Shown piece by piece: positions 9,626 through 21,938 of a stretch of 64,000 nt of DNA. The DNA comes from Agapanthus africanus. Lineage: Eukaryota > Streptophyta > Magnoliopsida > Asparagales > Amaryllidaceae. Made by a program: the position numbers and the translations under genes. Under the pieces are notes generated by a model. It did no database searches, was not told where the DNA came from, and saw only the letters and a program-made list of their open reading frames with translations. The DNA lies in assembly GCA_030015575.1 (NCBI GenBank), contig JASDDO010000001.1, positions 319,953,595 to 320,017,594 of the forward strand. The letters are read 5' to 3'. How positions within the stretch are numbered: the first letter of the stretch is position 1; every line of letters starts with the position of its first letter.

Positions 9626-12541
9626 AAAGAAATTCGGTCCCCGAATTTTAAATTTAAACCCTAAATTTCTAAAACATTTCAATAAAATGCTCCAAATCAA
9701 CGGGGCTCCGAAATCATCAATACATAAAAGGCATCATCGCGCAATACATGCGCATGAGTAACGAGCAGATAACTCGAATTCAAAACTCCGTCAAGCATCC
9801 CGCAATCATCGGAGTCAAGGTGAAAACACGAATGCCAAATGCAAAGCAAAACCGATATGCTATAAATCGGGACTATACATGTAAATATCGAATCTGTACA
9901 TGTAAGTATCTGAAGGAAATGTATGCCAAATTCTTTAAAATCGATGTGCAATGCGCATAACACTGCACAGTGGCGGACGTCTCCATAAGAAAATAGCCAT
10001 ATACGTATATATCTTTGTTTAATTTGCACGATCCGCCGTTTCGAAAACATTTTAGAAGGGTTTCCTGTTTTAAATGTTTTGTGTTATATCGGACACGTAT
10101 GTAAATTATGCGACTATAGCTCGCTTTTGGAAATCCCTTTGAAATCTATCAATGCATGCAAAATATATCCAGGCACTGTCCTCTGACTAGTCCTGCTCAG
10201 TACGAAAACACATAGCCAATATCATAAAAACGTACTGCTCCATAGAAATCAATCCAAAAGTGCATATGAAAACCCTGTGCGTCTGGTGCGCACGGAAATC
10301 AAATCCATATATGTGTCATACGGGTGTACAAGAACGACATCAAGGTGCAACGGGTGTGCACGCAACATCGGTCATAGGCAACGTGTGTGCCTGACCGCAA
10401 AATCAGGTGCATCTGACATGCACGAAAAAAATCTCGAATTAGTGCATCTGATGTGCACCAAATCGCATCTCATAACATGCACCCAACATGCACTAAAAAT
10501 CCAAATCCGGTGCATCCATCATGCACGAAACAAATATCGAGCATCACTATCGAAATCGAAGTCCAGTGCATCCAAGTGCACAAAATACGAAACACTGCAC
10601 TGCAAGCATATATGAACCATACTGAGTGCAAAAACCAAATCGTGTGCGTATATACGCACGAAATCAACTCAAATGTCTAAAACCCATAAAATCACAAACA
10701 TGGGAAACCAAAGCACGAAAATGATATCAAGTGCAACAACTGTGCAAAAATCGCAAATACTCAATCATCAAAATCAAACCATGGGAATAAATCGCCCAAA
10801 ATACCGAAACAAGTATGGCGGAATAGTCCCGCTCGAGCGCATCCTCCAAGAATCTCTGGCCAACTGTCGCGGTAACTCATAGCATATCCCGTCGACGATC
10901 ATGAACTCTGGCCTGCTGGTGCGCATAACATGACCACTCCTGGGTCCAGGTCTTCTTGCAACTTATTTCAGAAAGGTCCTTATCTTCTCTGTGGATTACC
11001 AATTTCACGATCCATCGGCTCATCGGCCCTGTCAGATGTGCTAACGGGGACGATTCCGTTCTAGCACTTCTCTGGTCATCTCTCGGTCAATCATCGCGAC
11101 CACTCGTAAAGCAATATGTCACTGGCGTCGGCCTCCGGCTCTCTGAATGCACGTGACACATCTGATCTTGGGTGCAAGTATCATTGCAGCAGTGTCCTGG
11201 AAGGAATCCTGCTCAAGGTAACTTCCAAGTCTCATCCCTGCCAACTGTCCGGAAGTCATCGTCCTTTACTATATCTGCTTCTTGTTCTGGAACGGCTGCA
11301 TACTCATCGCGACTTCTTCTGGAAGGCATATCCAAGTACTATGCCTCAGCATGCGCATCGCATCTCTGATGTCGGCGGAGTGGAACGTCATCATATCCAG
11401 ATCTGGTACGAACCTCTTACTCCGCTTCCCTCTAATGTCGACTGCTTTGGACTTGTCTCGTCGTGGCTGTATGGACTGAGCTCCAATGGCTATCCTCGTA
11501 TCTGGAGTCTCCCAAGAAATGCATCTCGCCACTTAGCATCCGAATTAAGTCGAGCCATTCGATCGATTCGTCAAAACCTCATAATCCCCCAAGAGCTCAA
11601 CATCTTGGGTACAGTATAATAGTATCGAGTACATACCACAGCATCGGTAGTCCAGCCGTAGAAGGGCAAACCCAAGCCTCACTAATGGCACCGTGGAACT
11701 GCCGCAAACCCTAAGGTTCAAAGGCTTTCACACGGTCATTAAGTCGAGTTAGGGTTTCATTCTTCTAGAGGGACCATAGAATTGCCTGCATGTCTTTCCG
11801 AACACTTTACACTTGGAATAATAGGTTTCTGACATTCGATCGTCTCTGTCGACTCTCAACGTCTCTGCGTGAAGTCGTCTCTAGCTGAAATCAATCTATC
11901 TGATGACCTCGCATCGGGGTAGCGAACGATCCACATGTCCTAGTCATTCATCCTTGATGACTAGCGACCTTCTAATATCTCTTAGTACAAATTCGTACTG
12001 CAATAGCCCCAACATCTGGGGCGATATCTCGTCGCTCGCAGCAACAACTGGCTCACTCATCTGCACGCTGGACCGTGCCTCAAGCATCATGAATGAGCAA
12101 CACATCAACGGTCATCAAAATCTGGCTGGCCCCTATCAGTGGCTCAATCCTTTGGTGCTAATCTGCACGCCCGAGTAATCTCATACAGCGATTCATCCAA
12201 CGTTCGTGGCGCAAAAACATCATGAAAAGACACACCTCTGCAATCGTGCGTCGCCGGAGTCATGCCCTGGTCAGTCCTCGTTCGCAACGAGCTCGTGCTG
12301 ACCGCAATTGTTGCCGTAGCTCTCCCTGCCCGTAATCGTGGCAGCAAAGCCATAACTGGTACCGATGAGGCTAGATCAGGAATGAATATGATACTGAATA
12401 AGGAAATGTACATCCTAAGGTTCTTTAAGTGGAGTGGCGTGTCGTAAATATGCCGCGGAATATACCAACGGTACGTCACTCTACTTTAGTCACCTATTCC
12501 ATCAACCAAGGGTCACCTTACGCTCCGAAGGTAAAACCTAA
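9626..12541 (-). other. L1 internal region without recognisable pol
   Basis: This is about 2.9 kb between primer site and polypurine tract, whereas a complete Tekay-lineage element needs 5 kb or more. Near the sense 5' side (12479-12144) is an open stretch rich in Arg, Ala and Thr that could be a Gag start, but I cannot confirm it. Several other frames are open for 65-170 codons without recognisable domains. Positions 11632-11810 resemble part of M2's leader (49948-50150). Positions 10274-10660 hold an array of GTGCA/TGCAC palindromes. The coding content is broken or absent. Confidence 0.6.
10274..10660. repeat. Array of short GTGCA...TGCAC palindromes
   Basis: Seven or eight short inverted repeats occur over 390 bp. 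They include 10276-10292 (GTGCG..CGCAC), 10407-10423 (GTGCAT-CTGAC-ATGCAC), 10442-10458, 10477-10493, 10509-10525 (GTGCAT-CCATC-ATGCAC), 10565-10580 and 10643-10658, a perfect 16-bp palindrome (GTGCGTATATACGCAC). The arms vary (GTGCAT with ATGCAC, GTGCGT with ACGCAC) while remaining complementary. The array lies in the sense 3' half of L1's internal region. Confidence 0.6.
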
Positions 12542-12554
12542 CGCTCCGATACCA
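12542..12554 (-). promoter_or_regulatory. Primer binding site of L1
   Basis: In sense this reads TGGTATCGGAGCG, four bases after the LTR end at 12559. It resembles the initiator-Met primer site of Tekay and Copia elements. Confidence 0.72.
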
Positions 12555-12558
12555 ATTT

Positions 12559-15500
12559 TGTCACGTCCCAAAAGTATGGAACATGACCGGCACCTAGACT
12601 ACGAACGTCTCAAGGCGTACGTACTCTAAGTAAGCCGAGCCCAGAAATCCAAACCAAGAAAAGTAGTAGAGAGTAGGAAGAACCATATCAAATCAACCTG
12701 TAAGCAACATAGTATACAACGCCTAAAGGCGAGGATCACAACAGAAATGAAACTCAACCAGCAAGAAACCCATGGAAATATAATGCGCGACTCTAAGGTC
12801 GAAAGAATAAACATCACTGGTCTCTATCTCAAATAAATACATGTTTGGTTGATGGAACTTCTAGATACAACTGAAATATAATATACAATGTATAATGATG
12901 GGTACGATACAATAACCTACCTACTAGAAGATAGCAAGTCACCCGAAAAGAAACCATGCCCGCAAAGCCGTAATGGAACCTGTACGACAAATCTGCAAGA
13001 AACTGGGGCACAACGGGGGTGAGTTGCCAACTCGTGAGTAGAAAAAGATCTACGAACAGAAAATCGCATGTATGACGCAATCCTAGGTCATATAATCATA
13101 ATGTAATCCTCAAATATATAACCAGCAACATATAACAATGACTAGGGTAAATATCTAACCCAAGTATAAACCCATGTGCCCGTGTCAGTGCATCAGGTAG
13201 CAATGTATCATATGGATGATGTATGAATGCATGAAACAGAATGCATGTACTGAAGAAAACTGCTTTCATAAATTTGTGAGATTTCTGTATTCTTAAAATG
13301 AGGTATCATAATGAAATCAGCATAAAACAGTGCCTAGCAACGGGACAAAACATAAACCTCAATATCTCGATATCTCTGTATCACAATCTCTGTACCTCGG
13401 TATCTCGAAATCTCAATGTCTCAATCATAAAATCCAGGGCGCCGTCAGTCCAGATCGTCCCCTACCATCCATCTCATGACTACGACGGTATCCTCCGGAT
13501 ATCCGACATGTCGGGTAATATCACCGGTCAGTCGTGCTCCCCTGCCAGGCTCAACGCCATCTCCTGCGATCTTCTTGCCCCGGGGTACCGCACCGGGCCC
13601 ACCATGTACCCGAAACGGTTCATCCGCCTCCTCGAATCGGGTCTCGAAATCCATCAGCAAAACTCATGGTGGACGACTCATACATCATGGGGAAACCGCA
13701 TTTTTATTTAAAAGAGAGAAAGCAGTTTATATATGTTTTGCGGTTTTCCTCCAAATCCAGAAAATCTCATGGAAACCCGAATCCAAATCATCAATAGCAT
13801 GTAAAATCATGAATATAAGCATGAGAATCCATGAATGCGGCATATAATGAACAACAGTATGCATGATGTGACAAGTAATAACTACAATGTCAAGCTGACA
13901 TATAAGGCAAGTATACTAATATTATGTCACTACTAGCTAACAAGCCAAATCAGGCAATAATATTCTCTAAGTGTACGTGACATGGCAATTACCGATGAAG
14001 ATGAGTGTGCGCCGGCAAATAAGTGTACGTGGTACATACGCATCATCGGTAATGGTGCTGGTGTCCTAACAGCATGATATCAATAATGGATTATGAATCA
14101 CAACAGTATGCGATGCGAAGCAACAATAATAATATGCGGGAGCTGAATACCAACACAATGGTAGCTAGACTGTATCTAATGTCATAAGAGTCATACAGCT
14201 ACACAGCCTATAGGGCTGATCTAATAGGCTAACTACAGGTAAGGAAAACCGCCTAACCTCTGAGTCGATACATATAGGTATATATATACAGTCGGTGATC
14301 CCGCCTCAATCATATCACATCCGATATAATATCTATGATCAGACATCCCAAGTCTAGAGTGCGGATCAAACATCAGAATGTAGCTCGTACGTAAATCCGT
14401 CGTACGGCATCCCCAAATCTGGGTACGGGTCAATATCACATTCTTCATATCATTCATCTTGTATTCTCTTTATCAAATATCATAATCCGGGTACTGACCT
14501 ACATCTAGTTCAATGCTAACATCATTACTATAATTATGATCTGACTACTGATCGACAGTCTCGTATAAATCGATATCATCATCATATATCGTCAATATAA
14601 TCATAATCCGACTTCTGATCCACAGCCTCTAGCAAATCGATATCATCAGCATAAATTAGCGAAAAGAGGTATACATCGCCCAAGCGGCCTATCATAAACA
14701 TCTTATCATATCATGTCATATCTCGTAACTTAATCACATGTCGATCATTTTATATGTATAATCACTATGCACATGGCATCGTCATCCAAGACCCGCTATC
14801 ATATCAGGACATATCTCAAGTACGAATCCTGTCAATCGCCGATATCATAATCTCAAATCCAATATCATCGACTCATCCTAATCCCAAGTATCATCCTCAA
14901 ATCTGTATGTGAACACATAGTCCCATACCCATGTGAACACATATCTATATAGAATCCCATCTATGCACATATGAAATAAGGATGCATGCAAGTATGTATG
15001 TGTGTGTATGTATGTGTAGCGCACCCACTACCCTAGGGTTTCGTAACCATTTACCAATCCAACACACCAATATCCATCTTAAAATTATCATTAATCACAA
15101 TTAACATATAATGATTGTTGGTGTGCATACGCATCCGTATACATCACCACGGACTGCGGGGGTGCTATACGCCATCCACCCGACTTCTCCCCGTAGATAT
15201 AAATCTACTCACCTTGTTTATGTGTGCCGGTGCCGATGTTGCCATTTGCATCTCAACGCCTCGTCGTCACGTGGGGTACCTACAAAGATATCACACGCTA
15301 AAACACATGAAAATCACATCGGAACCAAAATGGTGCACGCTAAGCCCATAGGTAAAAACCTGTGACTTGTGTGCAAGCACTGCCAATATCCACTGTCGTT
15401 GACGTCCAAACGCCACTCAACAGAAACGAATCATCGAATACCAAAATCCATACGAAAACAAGTCGTAAATCACGCCAACTCATGAAAAACGACCCAGATT

Positions 15501-16965
15501 CTATCCTGTTTGGAATCAGACAAAACTGGGCATTCCAGGGGTCAAGTTTACAGGTAAAAGAGCAGTGCACACAAAACGAGGGGGTTCCCTACAGATCTGG
15601 CCGCAAATTGCGGCCAAATGGAATATATCTGCTGCCAGAAAATGAGGGTTGGAGCTAGGGTTTTGGGTGTTGGTTACTATCTACCTGCACATCTCACTGC
15701 CAAGTCAATTTTATTTTAGGAGGTCCGGATTGATAGCAGTTTCCGGAAAGGCCACAAAGTCGACAAAATCGCTAAATTTCACCGATTCTAAGCTATCTGG
15801 TATTTTGGTGAAACCTAGGACAATTCATGTTTCAACTGGTCTTAACAGCACCTAGTAAGGCTATACTAACATTCAAAACCAACTCTTGACCAAATCTCAC
15901 TCAAAATCACTAAAGTAGCACTAAACTACATAGCAAACACTAAATTTTCAGCTAAATAACCATATATTTGCAAGCTAGAAGTCGGGTTAAGGGATTATAC
16001 CTCTGGATATCCTAAGATATATGAGAGGAGAGGAAGAAAAGGGATGGTTGCTGCTGGAGAGTTGCTGCAGTTGCTCCTGTAGCAGCTGCTGATGCCAATT
16101 GCTGCAGATGCTGCTGTTTTCCACTGCAGCTGATGCTGTTGTTGTTTTAGTGTTGTGGTAGTGTTTGGGTTGCTGTTGCAGCTGCTACTGCAGTTGTACA
16201 TGTTATGGGAGTGGTTGTGGTGGTGATGTTTTGAATGAGGTTGTTTCAGCTGATGCAAAAATTAGGGCTGTTGTTTTTGAATGGGGATGTGGCTGTGGCT
16301 GTAGTATCAGCAGAGGTAGGGGGCTGAAAAGTCTTAGGGGCTGGTGTAGGGCTGCTGAATTTGCGCTGATATAGCTGCTGTAGCTGCTGTTCTGGTGGCT
16401 GAAAATGCGCTGTTGATGTTGGGTGTGGGGCTGATGGTGTTGCAGCTTGTAGCAGCAGCTAAGGTGGCTGATGTGTGGGTTTATATGTCTGATGTAGAGA
16501 GGTTGGCATGTGTGTGTTTGAGAGGCAAACCAAGGTTTTGAAATGAAATGAGTTAACTCTCATCATCCCATTCACCATGAACCAAACCAAACCCGGATTA
16601 ACCTACTTAACTTAGCCTAAAGTTTTAAACACACCATAGTCATCTAAACATGGTTCAACCCTAGATCACCATGAGTCCAAAACATAAACCAAATGCGACA
16701 GGTGTGGAAATGTCATGTGCACATTGCACAAAAGCCAAAAATCCGGTTAGCGATCTTCAATCGCAATTAACACAAAAATAACATATACTTAACCATAAAA
16801 ACTTAAAATGACATAATTCCACAAAATACCCTATTTTACGATTTCTAAAATTTTCTCCGGAATTTTCACTATTTATCGGTATTTAATTATACCGACAATT
16901 AAAATATTCATTAAAGATTATGAAAATTCCCAAAAATAATATTTTATTTTTTTTGAAATGTTACA
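12559..16965 (-). repeat. L1 5' LTR (4.4 kb)
   Basis: This 4407-bp LTR is bounded in window orientation by TGTCACGTCC and TGTTACA. It matches S1 (23897-28401) along its length, with local expansions in each copy. It contains a repeated ATCATAATCCG-type segment near 14475-14660, a TATG/TGTG microsatellite near 14990-15020, and a GCTG-rich low-complexity tract at about 16040-16460. Short open frames in it (for example 13445-13660 on the minus strand) are conserved in part in S1 but look like LTR DNA, not genes. Confidence 0.82.
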
Positions 16966-18742
16966 ATGAAGGAGAAGGAGAAACTCAAGAGACCTAAGAT
17001 GAGGAGAGAGAACCTTGTCTTGAGAATGAAAAAATCTCATATGAAGAAAATCATGAAGCATGGTTTTGTAAAAACCATATTTCAATAAAAATAGTACAAC
17101 CATACTTGAATAGTTTACACAAATGAAATTTCAATTCATTTGCCAACACTATTCAAGCATGGTTCACACCATTCTCTCCTTTGCACTTCATTTCTTATTT
17201 TACACCCCATTTTCCATTTTGCAAATAAAATGGAAATTACATGATGAGATGTCCTCCTTCTAGAATGTCTTTCCGTATAAATACGGAATACATTCTACCG
17301 TATATATATACCCGTATTCGTATCAAAATACGAACACCCAAGAGATAGAATAATACCAATAAAATAATACTAGTATTAAATCAATATCAGATTTAATGAA
17401 TCGGTTTAATTCTAAGCTCGCCAGTATCAACTGTCAGATTGAAAAAGCTAGATAACATTGGAATATACATATCGAAATATATACACGTAAATTATAAAAT
17501 CAATACCTTATTTAATAATCCAGCTTAATCCTAAGCTGGCTAGTATTATCATCCGATGAAACCCTGCACGTATAAACATACGGCCACCACATCGTTTCGC
17601 CTGAATCAGAGAAACCCTCTGTGTGGGAATCTAAAGACTCGACGGTACATTGGCAGTGGGTTTAAACACAAGCACGTTAGCGGCACTAGCTGTACGTAAT
17701 GACTACCCGGTACCTGTCGAAATGAAGGCCGACAAGCAAGCTCAGGATCATCCTGACCCCTATGATCCTATCCATGACAATCTCCATATAGTCCGGTCTC
17801 TTCGTCTAAGAGTATCGCATATCGGGTTTATGGGGTGGTAAATGTCAGACCCCATACTGACCCGATAAGTCATGTCGATTTGGCTCAGGACCAATCCAAG
17901 GAACTACAGATCTAACCATCAGTAGTTCTCAACTTCCTTGGCCAAGGTCTTATGGTTCTATCCAACCGGACACAGTGTGATATCGACTCCCAATACCGGG
18001 AGAGACGAATTCCTGACAATCACTCACTGCCTCCATATAGCTCGGGACAGTACTCAACCAAAACCTGTTTGCACGACTCAGTAGAGCCATGGTAGGGTAG
18101 TGATCAAAGCACGGTGGGAACACACATGAGACAAATGATGAACTTAGGTCCTAAGACTAACATGTACTCTTGTCACCTGAGAACCGCTATCTGATGATAG
18201 GTATAATACCATCTAGAGGTTCTCGGCAAGTCCGTCTAGTGTACTCACCCTCAGTGAGCACCTGTATACAATCTCAGGTGATCATACCAATGGTTGTGGG
18301 ACCAACCACGCCCCTCGTCGAGGTCTAACAACGTATATATAAGTCTACTCTGGAGTATCGATGCCCGATCTCGATACTCCTGCGACTTGGGACCTTTAAG
18401 AATGTGCTTATGGACTACCCAGCTCCCATAAGTATGATCGCCATCATAATGCTGGTAGTCAAGCAAAATCTTACGGGCTTTATCAACATGTAACCGCCAT
18501 ATGTTATATCGAGTATAACATGTGCACATATTAAGATAAAGTCAAACCATAATAGTATACTACTGTATCGAGTCTTTATCAATATGTACAAACAATATAA
18601 ATCATCAATAGAAAGAAATACACATATCAGGATAAAGACAACTCAAATATTATTCTATATACAATTGATAAAATATTGTCATGTACATACATATCCCTAG
18701 CATCCTATGCAATACAGGCCTCTGGGGCATACATATCCAACA
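16966..18742 (-). repeat. E1 3' LTR, right part
   Basis: This ends in window orientation with CATACATATCCAACA just before the purine tract complement ATCTCCCACTTGCACT. It shares with M1's LTRs the block CTCTGTGTGGGA..CTAAAGACTCGAC and the GTACGTAATG region, so it belongs to that LTR subfamily. The missing left part is on the far side of L1. Confidence 0.82.
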
Positions 18743-19446
18743 ATCTCCCACTTGCACTAATGCATGTAATTGGCATACCGAGTACCCAAAGTTCGCTCTA
18801 AGGCCAGCTGTTGGCGTACCACATACCCAACATCTCAAAAAGTCGCTCGAACTACGCTTGAGGGAGGGCCTTGGTAAATGGAGCCGTCGTGTTGACTTTC
18901 GTATCTACTCTCCGGACCTCGATCTCCCAGCGATCTACGATCTCCCTGATCAGGTGATACCGCCTTAAGATGTGTCTGGATTTCTGATGGGACCGTGGTT
19001 CCATCGCTAAGGCTATAGCCCCATTGTTATCGCAATACAAAGGTATCGGATCAACAATGGACGAAACCACCTCAAGGTCAGCAATGAACTTCTTCATCCG
19101 GACTGCTTCTTTTAAGGCATCGTTCGCAGCAATGTATTCATCCTTCATCGTCGAGTTTACGACGGTGTCCTGTTTGGAGCTCTTCCAACACACCGCCCCT
19201 CCATTTAGGGTAAATACAAAACCCGTGACAGACTTGCTGTCATCCTTGTCACTCTGGAAGCTTGAATCGGTAAAGGACTCGATGTGAAGGTCTCCATTAC
19301 CATAAACTAAGAACATCTCCATAGTCCTCCTCAAGTACTTGAGAATGTTCTTCACAGCTGTCCAATGATTCTCATCCAGGTTCGACTGATACCGGCTCAC
19401 TATGCTAAGTGCGTATGCTACATCTGGTCTGGTACACAGTATCGCA
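18743..19446 (-). pseudogene. E1 Copia RNase H and reverse transcriptase end
   Basis: An open stretch of 182 codons (19400-18852) reads through the typical Angela RNase H: WTAVKNILKYLRRTMEM, SVTGFVFTLNGGAVCWKSSKQDTV, YCDNNGAIALA and RRYHLIREIVDRWEIEVRRV, then the C-terminal DTKVNTTAPFTKALPQ. Residue order and length match the family. The remainder toward 19446 is the TRPDVAYA end of reverse transcriptase, after which E2 begins. It is a fragment of a fossil element, not a host RNase H. Confidence 0.85.
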
Positions 19447-21504
19447 TGAAGGGATTCCTTAGGACCATGCCTAGGGTTTAGCTTGCATCAAACATGCTAT
19501 AACAAAAATTTTAGGGGTGCTAAGCAAAACCGACCATGAATCGAACTAGAAAAATACAGTAACAAGAACTAGTATCACATACTAATAGTAGTCTAACACT
19601 AAGAGGTAAGTAATACAACCCTTGGAGACTTCCTCTTGTGACTCCTTGGATCAACTTGGTGTTAGAACGGGTTCGCTTGAAACCTTCGAAGTCCACAACG
19701 ATCCACCACGGAGTCCCTTGGCTCAAGCTCCTAGCTTCGCTTGATCTAAATGGAAGTGGAGCTAACAACCTACACTAGTGGGCTGGACTAATATAGATTG
19801 GTGATGTGGGTTTGGATCTCACTTAAAAAACCTTTCTTTTTATGTTCTTCACTCACTTGAAAAAGCTAGAGAGCTTGAATGAGGAAGAAGAAGGAGAATG
19901 GCTAAGCTTGAGCTCTTTTGATAATCCTCATGATAATAATGAGAAAAGAAAATAAATATGAGAGAGTCACACTCACCCACAACCATGGTTATAAAATATC
20001 TAGATATTTTAATATTGAGTTAAAGAACAAATAGAAAATAGATCATGGTTAATCCTAGGTTAAGTAAAGAAGAGTGTAGAAACCTAGCCATGATTTTTTC
20101 TCATTTTCCTTTTTCTCAATAAACAAAATATATATAAATATTTTACCATGTGAGTCTTGCATTGCCATCTCCATTGTATCATCAACCATGACACATGTAT
20201 GCATGCATGTGTGCATTCATATCAACATACATACATACATACATACATTCATGCATACATCATAAAGAAATGTTTTAAATAAATGAGCTAAAAGTCAATA
20301 ATATTAAATCAACACTTGATTTAATAATCCGGTCATATCACATACGACCCGACCAATAGAAAACGCCCGATTAAAATACGGTATCAAATACTCGCATTTA
20401 ATCGAGCTCCCGCGTATATCTCATATGCACCCGCACATCATTTCTCCTGAGCTAGGAAACCCCTCTGTGGGACTCTAAGACTCGTCAATACTCTAGCAGT
20501 AGGCAGTGATCATATCACATACCCACAAACCGTCAGCAGCACTAGCTGTACATAACGGCTCCCAGATATTGAGCGATTAGAAGAAAAACAAACGAACCTG
20601 TCAAACCTCCCGTTGAGCCAACTGGCAACACTTACCGTACAGTCCGGTCTCTTCGTCAGATATGCTGCATATAGAGTCTACGGATGGTATCGTCGACCCC
20701 AATAACTTAATAAGTCTTGCCGGTATATGGCCTATAACAGATCAAGAAACTACCGATAAGTCTTATCAGTAAATCTCAATAGCCCTGACCAGGGACTTCC
20801 TGTTATAGCCAATCGAGCATAGCGCAACGTCAACCCCTAATACCGGGAGAGACGAAACCCCTCCTATTGCTCATTGCCTCCATGTGCCTCGGGACTGTAC
20901 CCAAAATCCACCTGTTTGCACGACTCAGTAGAGCCATGGTAGGGTGGAGATCAAAGTACAGTGGGAGGTCACACAAGACTCTATGACGATCTCGAGTCTA
21001 CAGACTAACCTGTACCAGTGTCACCTGAGAACTGCTATCCGATGATAGATATAATACCACATAGGAGTTCTTGGCGTGTCCGTTCAGTGTACCCAGTTTC
21101 CACTGAGCACCCGTATACAGTCTTTGGTGTCACCACACCAATGGATATGGGATCATCCATCGCCCATCATATGGGTCAAGTAATGTATACGCTAGTCTAC
21201 TCTGGAATATCGATGCCCCGTCTCGATGCACCCACGACTAGGAACATTTCAAGGATATGCTTATAAACTACTCATGTCCCACTAGTATGATCTGCATCAT
21301 AATCTCAGTAGTCAAGCAAATGTCCTAAGGGTTTTATCAACATGTACCAAATGAGTAATATGAATGATCAAGTGAACATGTCAAGATAAAGTACAACCAG
21401 ATAGCATACTATCATGTCGAGCAAGAATGTCCTCTGAATATATATACACATACCGATACATCCACTATCATATAATAGCCTCTAGGGCATACATATATCC
21501 AACA
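19447..21504 (-). repeat. E2 3' LTR
   Basis: This 2058-bp LTR is bounded by TGAAGGGATTCC (compare TGTTGGGATTCC in S2) and CATATATCCAACA. It contains a CATA microsatellite (20229-20266) and the LTR hairpin TACCGATAA-GTC-TTATCAGTA at 20751-20771. Confidence 0.8.
20229..20266. repeat. CATA microsatellite
   Basis: An imperfect run of CATA units lies in E2's LTR. Related short TATG runs occur in the M2 LTRs. Confidence 0.85.
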
Positions 21505-21938
21505 ATCTCCTACTTGCACTAAGGCCAATTATTGGCGTATCTCATACCCAACATCTCAAAAAGTCTCTCATGTTGCAGCTAAGAGAGGGCCTTGGTGAAT
21601 GGATCCACGGTATTATTCTTTGTATCTACTCTCCGAATCTCGATCTCGCGACGATCAACAATCTTCCGGATCAAATGATATCGCCTCGGGATGTGTCTAG
21701 ATCGCTGATGGGACCTGGGCTCTTTGGCCAACGCCATAGCCCCATTATTATCACAATACAATGGTATTGGATCAATAATGGTTGGAACTACTCCTAACTT
21801 CGAGATGAACTTCTTCATCCAGACGGTTTTCTTGGCAGCATCATTTGCAGCAATGTACTCAGCTTCCATCGTGGAGTCTGCAACGGTATCCTGTTTGGAA
21901 CTCTTCCAACATACCACCCCTCCATTGAGGGTAAATAC
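21505..21938 (-). pseudogene. E2 Copia RNase H fragment
   Basis: A 128-codon open stretch (21965-21579, its first codons belonging to the P junction) contains VFTLNGGVVCWKSSKQDTVADSTMEAEYIAANDAAKK, YCDNNGAMALAKEPRSHQRSRH and RRYHLIRKIVDRREIEIRRVDTKNNT, as in the Angela RNase H. It is cut by the P LTR at 21939. Confidence 0.83.

Larger units (their letters stand above)
8947..16965 (-). mobile_element. L1: Tekay-like Gypsy derivative with very long LTRs (LARD-like)
   Basis: The element reads right to left: 5' LTR 16965-12559, primer site, internal region of only about 2.9 kb, polypurine tract, and the first 666 bp of the 3' LTR (9612-8947). The rest of the 3' LTR lies left of array A, outside the window. 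In sense the LTR starts TGTAACATTTC and ends GGGACGTGACA, and the internal region ends with TTTCTTTAAGGGGGGAAGA. These ends are typical of the Tekay/Del chromoviruses. No reverse transcriptase or integrase is recognisable, so it looks like a large non-autonomous derivative. The overlapping 665 bp of the two LTRs differ at about 18 sites (2.7%, about 1 My). It is inserted in the LTR of E1. Confidence 0.75.
16966..19446 (-). mobile_element. E1: Copia (Angela) fragment, 3' LTR and RNase H end
   Basis: The right part of a 3' LTR (16966-18742) is followed in window direction by the polypurine tract and the RNase H / reverse transcriptase end (18743-19446). Its LTR is cut at 16966 by L1 and its internal region at 19446 by E2, so it is one of the oldest layers. 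The remaining parts should lie outside the window. The coding part is broken by at least a few interruptions. Confidence 0.8.
19447..21938 (-). mobile_element. E2: Copia (Angela) fragment inserted in E1
   Basis: A 3' LTR (19447-21504) is followed by the purine tract and RNase H (21505-21938). The left LTR edge breaks E1's reverse transcriptase sequence. The internal region is in turn broken at 21938 by P. The rest should lie beyond P, right of the window. The coding part is broken. Confidence 0.78.

Noticed and set aside
11116-11619. 167-codon open frame on the plus strand
   Set aside because: It runs antisense to L1, has no recognisable domain, and overlaps several other open frames of similar quality. 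Treated as chance.
13298-13711. Open frames (both strands) partly conserved in S1 at 24845-25267
   Set aside because: Conservation is explained by both intervals being LTRs of one family. The DNA is alike throughout, not only in one frame, and the frames end differently in the two copies.
18852-19400. Host RNase H or integrase-like gene
   Set aside because: Context of LTR, purine tract and lineage-specific motifs shows it is the end of a Copia element.
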